Under the pieces are notes generated by a model that was not told the origin of the DNA, did no database searches, and saw nothing but the letters and a program-made list of their open reading frames with translations. A stretch of 33,028 bases of DNA from Cohnella sp. (GTDB lineage: Bacteria > Bacillota > Bacilli > Paenibacillales > Paenibacillaceae), in contig JAQBPQ010000023.1 in NCBI GenBank assembly GCA_028287445.1, forward strand, positions 1-33,028, in the 5' to 3' direction. Positions 27,503 to 33,028 of the stretch are shown piece after piece (position 1 is the stretch's first letter; the number at the start of each line of letters is the position of its first letter). A program made the translations under genes and the position numbers.

Positions 27503-28558
27503 ATGAAGAAGATCAAGGTTGGTGTAGTCGGAATCGGGGCAATCGCCCATATTTTTCATTTACCGAACTACCGGAATCATCCTCAGGTCGAACTCGTTGC
27601 CGTGACCGACCTGGATACGGACCGGGCGAACAAAGCGGCGGACGAATGGGGAGCGAAGGCGTTCGCTTCCGCAGATGCAATGTTCCGCGACGCCGGGCTG
27701 GACGCGGTCAGCATCTGTACGTTTAATACGGCCCATGCGGCGTTGGCGATCAAGGCGCTTGAGGCGGGGCTGGACGTGCTTGTGGAGAAACCGATGACGG
27801 CAACCGTCGAACAAGCGGAGCAGCTGCACCGGGCAGCGGAGCAGTCCGGACGGATCCTGATGGTCGGCATGAGCAGCCGCTACCGCAATGATGTGCGGGC
27901 GATGAAAGGTATTGTGGAGTCAGGCGAGCTGGGGGACATTTATTTCGCCAAAGCGCGAATCATCCGCAGACGCGGAGTCCCGTTCGGCTGGTTTACCTCC
28001 AAAGAACTGTCCGGCGGCGGCCCGATGATGGACATCGGCGTCCACGCGCTGGACGCGGTATGGTGGCTTATGGGCATGCCGAAAACCGATAAAGTCATGG
28101 GCAAACTGTTTCACAAAATTGCGCCGTACCATACCAAGACGGGCGGATTCTATGAAGCCATGTCTTCCAACAACAAGGAAAACCCGGTTTATGATGTAGA
28201 AGATCTTGGAACGGCATACCTTACATTCGACAATGGCGCGGCTTTGACTGTCGAAGCCAGTTGGGCGGTGAACGGCGTGCAGGACGATGCGATGAAAATC
28301 GAGCTGTTCGGCACGAAGGGCGGCGCGAGCTTGGATCCGCTGTTCGTGTTTAAAGAGGCGAATCTCATCCCGGTGGAGAGCCGGCTCGATATCGAGGGAA
28401 ATGATTATTACAAGGAAGAAATCGATCATTTTGTTCAATGTGTCCTTCATCGTGAGCAGCCGGTATCCGATGTAAGCCAAGGCTTGGAGATTATGAGAAT
28501 GCTGGATGCCATCGGGCGGTCTTCGGAAAAAAATGACGTCATCAGATTGCTGGACTGA
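27503..28558 (+). CDS. Gfo/Idh/MocA family oxidoreductase
   Basis: KKIKVGVVGIGAIAHIFHLPNYRNHPQVELVAVTD; DVLVEKPMTATVEQAEQL; SGGGPMMDIGVHALDAVWWL. Confidence 0.94.
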   Translation: MKKIKVGVVGIGAIAHIFHLPNYRNHPQVELVAVTDLDTDRANKAADEWGAKAFASADAMFRDAGLDAVSICTFNTAHAALAIKALEAGLDVLVEKPMTATVEQAEQLHRAAEQSGRILMVGMSSRYRNDVRAMKGIVESGELGDIYFAKARIIRRRGVPFGWFTSKELSGGGPMMDIGVHALDAVWWLMGMPKTDKVMGKLFHKIAPYHTKTGGFYEAMSSNNKENPVYDVEDLGTAYLTFDNGAALTVEASWAVNGVQDDAMKIELFGTKGGASLDPLFVFKEANLIPVESRLDIEGNDYYKEEIDHFVQCVLHREQPVSDVSQGLEIMRMLDAIGRSSEKNDVIRLLD

Positions 28559-28649
28559 AGGAGGACGTATGGTTCGGCACGTCGAAGTAGAAGGGTGACA
28601 ACAATGCGGTTGTGTCACATTTATCCGTGATCCTGAAGGAGGTAGGCAG

Positions 28650-29840
28650 TTGTTGTTGAACCGGCAGCCGGTTGTTTATCTTAACGGAACCTTTTATACC
28701 GGAAACAAAGTGATACGTAACGGACAGATGAAGGTAGACAAGGACGGGAAAATCTTGTCGATCGGCTCGACCGAGATGCCGCAGAGCGACTTGGACGGTG
28801 CTGCGGTCGTGGATCTGAAAGGTCAAACGGTGCTTCCGGGCTTTATCGACGTCCATGTGCATGGAGGCGGCGGTTGGAATCTGCTGCGGGGAGAACCTGA
28901 AGATTTTGCAGGCACAGCCCGATTCCACGCATCCCATGGTACAACCGCGTTTCTGGCCACGACCGGAGGTGCTCCCGAAGCCCATACGGCAGCGATGCTG
29001 CGGCATGCGCGCCAAGCGCTGGAAGACGGCCAAACCGGTGGGGCTGACGTGATCGGGGTTCATTTGGAGGGACCGTTCCTGAATCCGCTGCGTAAAGGAG
29101 CGTTTGAGGAATCCTGGCTTCATCCTCCCGACCAGGGGGAAATGGACCGCTATATCGAAGCGTCCGGCCGCACGATCCGCTTGATCACGACAGCGCCCGA
29201 GCTGCAAGGTGGAGAAGCATTCGTCCGGCGTTTGGCGGAACAAGGAATCCGCGTGTCCATCGGGCACTCGGATGCCACTTTCGAGCAGACGTCCGAAGCC
29301 GTCGAGTGGGGCGTGCGGCATACGACGCATCACTTCAACGGCATGCGTCCGCTTCATCATCGCGATCCCGGAGTGGCCGGAGCGGGCCTGATGCTTCCTT
29401 CGCTTACAACGGAGCTGATCGCCGACGGCGTTCATGTGCACCCGGCCGCGGTTCGATTCCTGTTCGACGTGAAAGGCGCATGGAACGTGTGCGTGATCAC
29501 GGACGCGGTGTCCCAGGCAGGGATGCCGGATGGGGAGTACGGGGATACGGTCGTTACGGCCGGAGAGATCTATTTGACCGGCACCCGAACGCTCGCAGGC
29601 AGCTCTTCCACGATGTTGCGCTCTCTTCACCGGGTGTTACAATATACCGGACGTTCTCTGGAAAACGTGCTTCCTTCCTTTACTACGGTTCCCGCAAGAG
29701 AAGCCGGTATCGACGACCGCAAAGGTACATTGGAACCGGGGAAGGACGCGGATTTTCTTATTTTGGATGACAAGCTTGAATTGAGGCAGACGTTTGTACG
29801 CGGCATGTCCGTTTACAAAACGGATCAAATGGAATCGTAG
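28650..29840 (+). CDS. nagA: N-acetylglucosamine-6-phosphate deacetylase paralog (amidohydrolase)
   Basis: LPGFIDVHVHGGGGWN, GVHLEGPFLNP, SIGHSDATFEQ, THHFNGMRPLHHRDPG, VITDAVSQAGMPDGEYG. Likely TTG start after AAGGAGG. Confidence 0.88.
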   Translation: MLLNRQPVVYLNGTFYTGNKVIRNGQMKVDKDGKILSIGSTEMPQSDLDGAAVVDLKGQTVLPGFIDVHVHGGGGWNLLRGEPEDFAGTARFHASHGTTAFLATTGGAPEAHTAAMLRHARQALEDGQTGGADVIGVHLEGPFLNPLRKGAFEESWLHPPDQGEMDRYIEASGRTIRLITTAPELQGGEAFVRRLAEQGIRVSIGHSDATFEQTSEAVEWGVRHTTHHFNGMRPLHHRDPGVAGAGLMLPSLTTELIADGVHVHPAAVRFLFDVKGAWNVCVITDAVSQAGMPDGEYGDTVVTAGEIYLTGTRTLAGSSSTMLRSLHRVLQYTGRSLENVLPSFTTVPAREAGIDDRKGTLEPGKDADFLILDDKLELRQTFVRGMSVYKTDQMES

Positions 29841-29853
29841 AGGAGGAATCGGA

Positions 29854-30831
29854 ATGCTGAAAGTCGGTCTGGTTGGAGCCGGCGGCATCGGTGGCGTCCA
29901 TGCCCAAGCAATGGCAGCCATCAGGGGCGCACGGTTGGTTGGGGTGGCGGACGCGAGGGTGGAAGCAGCACACAAGCTGGGTGAGCAGTTCGGCGTTTCG
30001 CATTATTCGTCTTTAGAAGAGTTGGTACAAGCGGAAAATCCGGACATCATCGATATTTGCCTCCCTACCGATCTGCATCAAGAATTTGTGGTTCGGGCTG
30101 CGGAACTGGGGAAACACGTGTTTTGCGAAAAACCGATGGCCCGTTCCCCGGAAGAAGCACAGCAGATGGTTGAGGCATGCCGTCAAGCCGGAGTGAAGCT
30201 GATGATCGGTCATGTTCTCCGTTTTTCCCCAGAATATCGCACGGCCAAGCAGCTGGTCGACGAAGGACGCCTCGGGCGGGTTGGAACCGTCCGGCTCATT
30301 CGGGAAGGCACCGCGCCCGGTTGGAGCTCCTGGTTCGGAGACAAGCGAAGGTCGGGCGGAGTACTGCTGGATTTGGCTATCCATGATATGGATTGGCTGC
30401 GCTGGACGTTCGGGGAGGCAGAGCGCGTATACGCGAAAATGGCTTCGGTCGAACAAGGACTTCCAGGGGACCATGGTTTTGTGTCCATTCGCATGAAAAG
30501 CGGTGTCATTGCCCATGTAACGGGAAGCTGGGCGCAGGCGGATGGTTTCCGCACGTTTCTGGAGATAGCCGGCACCGGCGGTGTTGCGACCTTCGATTCG
30601 GCGAATATCCACTCGATCCGGACGACCCTTCGCGGGGAAGGACATCCGCAGCATTCCGCGGAAAGTCCGCTCTCGTCTAACGCCTATGCCAACGAACTGC
30701 AGCATTTCATCGATTGCGTCGAAGCGGGCACGGAACCGCTGGTGAACGGCGAGGACGCGGCGAAATCTCTGCAACTCGCGCTTGCGGCCATCCGTTCCGC
30801 CGAATCCGGACAAGTCGTTACTTTCGTTTAA
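29854..30831 (+). CDS. Gfo/Idh/MocA family oxidoreductase
   Basis: MLKVGLVGAGGIGGVHAQAMAAI; HVFCEKPMARSPEEAQQMVEA; GGVLLDLAIHDMDWLRW. ATG 29854 after GGAGG is preferred over the 29794 track start. Confidence 0.94.
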   Translation: MLKVGLVGAGGIGGVHAQAMAAIRGARLVGVADARVEAAHKLGEQFGVSHYSSLEELVQAENPDIIDICLPTDLHQEFVVRAAELGKHVFCEKPMARSPEEAQQMVEACRQAGVKLMIGHVLRFSPEYRTAKQLVDEGRLGRVGTVRLIREGTAPGWSSWFGDKRRSGGVLLDLAIHDMDWLRWTFGEAERVYAKMASVEQGLPGDHGFVSIRMKSGVIAHVTGSWAQADGFRTFLEIAGTGGVATFDSANIHSIRTTLRGEGHPQHSAESPLSSNAYANELQHFIDCVEAGTEPLVNGEDAAKSLQLALAAIRSAESGQVVTFV

Positions 30832-30850
30832 AGAGAGGGAGGTACGCGAA

Positions 30851-31834
30851 ATGAAAATCGGGATCATCAGCTTTGCTCACATGCACGCTTATTCCTACGC
30901 GCAAGCCATCAAGAAAAACCCGAATTCGGAGTTCATCGGCATCACCGACGACGACCCGGAGCGCGGACGGCGGATGGCCGACGAATTGGGAACCCAATGG
31001 TTCGAACGGACGGAGGATTTGATCGCAGCGGTCGATGCGGTGGTCATTTGTTCCGAAAATGCCAAGCATGCGGGTTATACGATCGCAGCTGCCAATGCCG
31101 GAAAGCACATCCTGTGCGAAAAACCGATCGCGACGACGGTGGAAGACGGCAAAGCGATGATCGAAGCTGCACAGCGGAACGCCGTGCAGCTCATGATTGC
31201 ATTCCCATGCCGCTTCAGCACGGCGGCGATGCGGGTGAAGGAGCAGATCGTTTCCGGGCAGCTCGGAACGCTGGTTGCCATCAATGGTACAAATCGCGGA
31301 TCTATGCCGGGCGGCTGGTTTGTTCAGCGGCCGATGTCCGGCGGCGGTGCGGTGATGGACCATACGGTTCACGTGTTGGATATGATGCGCTGGTATATGC
31401 CGGGGGCGGAAGTGACCGAAGTGTACGCGGAGGTCGACAACCTGTTTTATCCCGGTGTCGACATCGACGACAGTGGGCTTCTTACGTTTGCTTTTGACAA
31501 CGGCGTCATCGCCACACTCGATCCTTCGTGGTCGAGATCGAAGTCTTTTCCCGTGTGGGGGGACGTCACGCTGGATATTCTCGGGACGAACGGCACGAGC
31601 AAAGTGGATCTTTACAAGCAGCATTTGACGCTCCACAGCGACGATACGATGAAGACGACCGAGCCTTTCTTCGGAGACGATCCGGATCAGGGATTGGTCG
31701 ATCATTTCATTGATTGTGTCGTGAATAACCAACCGGTATCCGTGAACGGAACCGACGGCCTTCGTGCGATGGAAGTCGCGCTTGCGGCTTATCGTTCGGC
31801 TGAGTTGAAGCAGCCTGTTGCCTTGACCAGATAG
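30851..31834 (+). CDS. Gfo/Idh/MocA family oxidoreductase
   Basis: MKIGIISFAHMHAYSYAQAIKKNPNSEFIGITDDD; HILCEKPIATTVEDGKAMIEAA; GGGAVMDHTVHVLDMMRW. ATG 30851 is preferred over 30782. Confidence 0.92.
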   Translation: MKIGIISFAHMHAYSYAQAIKKNPNSEFIGITDDDPERGRRMADELGTQWFERTEDLIAAVDAVVICSENAKHAGYTIAAANAGKHILCEKPIATTVEDGKAMIEAAQRNAVQLMIAFPCRFSTAAMRVKEQIVSGQLGTLVAINGTNRGSMPGGWFVQRPMSGGGAVMDHTVHVLDMMRWYMPGAEVTEVYAEVDNLFYPGVDIDDSGLLTFAFDNGVIATLDPSWSRSKSFPVWGDVTLDILGTNGTSKVDLYKQHLTLHSDDTMKTTEPFFGDDPDQGLVDHFIDCVVNNQPVSVNGTDGLRAMEVALAAYRSAELKQPVALTR

Positions 31835-31847
31835 GGGGGATCAACCG

Positions 31848-31984
31848 ATGACCCGTTTGATTCCGGATATTGATATCGCCACGGATGTGGACGACGCGCT
31901 GGCTCTGGCTCTGGCCATGCGTTCGCCGGAATTGCAATTGGTCCGCGTTTTGTGCAGATGCTGATGGAAAGACTGATCCGTTAA
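31848..31984 (+). pseudogene. Nucleoside hydrolase (IUNH family) remnant, internally deleted
   Basis: MTRLIPDIDIATDVDDALALALAMRSPELQLVRV is the IUNH N-terminal motif, but the frame stops at 31964. Another frame immediately reads RFVQMLMERLIR* (stop 31982-31984), which resembles an IUNH C-terminus. Confidence 0.7.
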
Positions 31985-32025
31985 CGGGCATGGAGACATT
32001 CATCGACATATTGAAGGTGCGAGAC

Positions 32026-32053
32026 GGAGGCTGCCTGAGGGAGGCCTTCTTTT
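32026..32053 (+). terminator. Probable intrinsic terminator after the oxidoreductase operon
   Basis: GGAGGCT (32026-32032) pairs with GGCCTTC (32043-32049) using wobbles, followed by a T-rich TTTTCGTTT. Confidence 0.5.
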
Positions 32054-32145
32054 CGTTTCTTCCCGCCTTGTTTTTTTCCCCCTCCGCGCGAAAAATGGTA
32101 AGCTGAAGGGCAGAGTGAATGATCGTGCGGAAGGAGATGCCGGGA

Positions 32146-33028
32146 ATGATGCAGGCGCAGCTTCCTGTTGAGAAGTGTTTGCCGCTGTTGACGGAAGCGC
32201 TCTCGGTAAGAAAGAATGCTGTACTCGTCGCCGCACCGGGGGCGGGCAAAACGACGCGAGTGCCTTTGGCATTGCTTGGGGAGCCCTGGCTGGATGGACG
32301 TAAAATCGTCCTATTGGAGCCGCGCCGATTAGCCGCCCGGAGTGCTGCCCGGTATATGGCCGCCTTGCTTGGAGAATCTGTTGGGGGAACCGTGGGATAT
32401 CGGGTCCGTATGGACACCAAGGTCGGCCCGCGTACCCGGATCGAGGTCGTAACCGAAGGGGTTTTGACCCGAATGCTGCAAAACGATCCGGGATTGGAGG
32501 AAATCGGCCTTGTCATTTTCGACGAGTTTCATGAACGGAGTCTGCAGGCGGACCTGGGATTGGCATTCTGTTTGCAGACGCAGGAGTTGTTGCGGGAGGA
32601 TCTGAAACTGCTGGTGATGAGCGCCACCATAGACGCCGAACCCATCGCCCGCCTGCTGGGCGATGCTTCTGTTATCGTGAGTGATGGGCGTCAGTTTCCT
32701 GTGGAGACCGTTTACCGGCCGGCTGCCAAAACGGGAATGCCGATCGATGAGGCGGTAGCCTCGGTCGTGGTGGAAGCGCTCCGGGAACAGAGCGGTGACG
32801 TTCTCGTGTTCCTGCCCGGCATGGCAGAAATCCGGGCAACGGAAAGAAGGTTGGGGGCCAAGATCGGCGAGGGTGAGGGATTCATACGGATCTGTCCTTT
32901 ACATGGCAGCCTGTCGCCGGAAGCCCAGGATCTGGCGTTGACTCCTTCGGCAGAAGGGGAACGCAAAATCGTACTCGCCACTTCAGTGGCGGAAACCAGT
33001 TTGACGGTAGAGGGAATCACCGTGGTCA
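32146..33028 (+). CDS. hrpB: ATP-dependent helicase HrpB, 5' part, truncated by the window end
   Basis: VLVAAPGAGKTTRVPLALL (Walker A), VVTEGVLTRMLQNDP, VIFDEFHERSLQADLGLAF (DEFH box), LLVMSATIDAEPIARLL, LVFLPGMAEIRATERRL, VLATSVAETSLTVEGI. Open to the window end, so absent from the ORF track. Confidence 0.95.
   Translation, partial: MMQAQLPVEKCLPLLTEALSVRKNAVLVAAPGAGKTTRVPLALLGEPWLDGRKIVLLEPRRLAARSAARYMAALLGESVGGTVGYRVRMDTKVGPRTRIEVVTEGVLTRMLQNDPGLEEIGLVIFDEFHERSLQADLGLAFCLQTQELLREDLKLLVMSATIDAEPIARLLGDASVIVSDGRQFPVETVYRPAAKTGMPIDEAVASVVVEALREQSGDVLVFLPGMAEIRATERRLGAKIGEGEGFIRICPLHGSLSPEAQDLALTPSAEGERKIVLATSVAETSLTVEGITVV

Noticed and set aside
28542-29630. Minus-strand ORF (362 aa)
   Set aside because: Antisense to the second nagA, whose catalytic motifs are intact on the plus strand; shadow ORF.
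30818-31732. Minus-strand ORF (304 aa)
   Set aside because: Antisense to an intact Gfo/Idh/MocA gene; no recognisable domain.
31870-32106. 78-aa ORF containing FCADADGKTDPLTGMETFIDILKVRDGG
   Set aside because: It overlaps the nucleoside hydrolase remnant in a shifted frame and runs through the terminator-like hairpin; no support as an independent gene.

Overview
The window is a GC-rich Firmicute chromosome segment, probably Paenibacillus-like judging from gene content. It is almost entirely metabolic and transport genes. From left to right: (1) a left-edge array of about 24 bp repeats at about 51 bp spacing that switches orientation midway; (2) a minus-strand rpiR-nagB-nagA operon with ATGA overlaps and a strong terminator; (3) a MacB/FtsX-type ABC export operon (ATPase, lipoprotein adaptor, 962-aa duplicated FtsX permease, second ATPase with an AbrB-like C-terminal tail) behind a promoter with a perfect LacI-type palindrome; (4) a YesN/YesM two-component system translationally coupled to a lipoprotein sugar-binding protein, followed by an mglBAC-like sugar ABC transporter; (5) a 744-bp intergenic region with an inverted repeat family and an orphan terminator; (6) a sugar catabolic cluster with four Gfo/Idh/MocA oxidoreductases, a GH13-like enzyme, an MTOX/sarcosine-oxidase-like flavoenzyme, a GH-like protein of unclear family, a D-lyxose-isomerase-like protein, a LacI regulator and a second nagA paralog. 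This cluster contains two genes that look like 5'-to-3' internal-deletion fusions (an ABC solute-binding protein and a nucleoside hydrolase); (7) the start of hrpB, running off the right edge. No CRISPR-Cas, IS transposase, prophage, rRNA or tRNA was recognised. The best candidates for new biology are the inverted repeat array, the AAAACGTTTT operator regulon, the ATPase-AbrB fusion, and the pathway encoded by the oxidoreductase-rich cluster. All homology calls come from reading motifs in the translations; no search was run.
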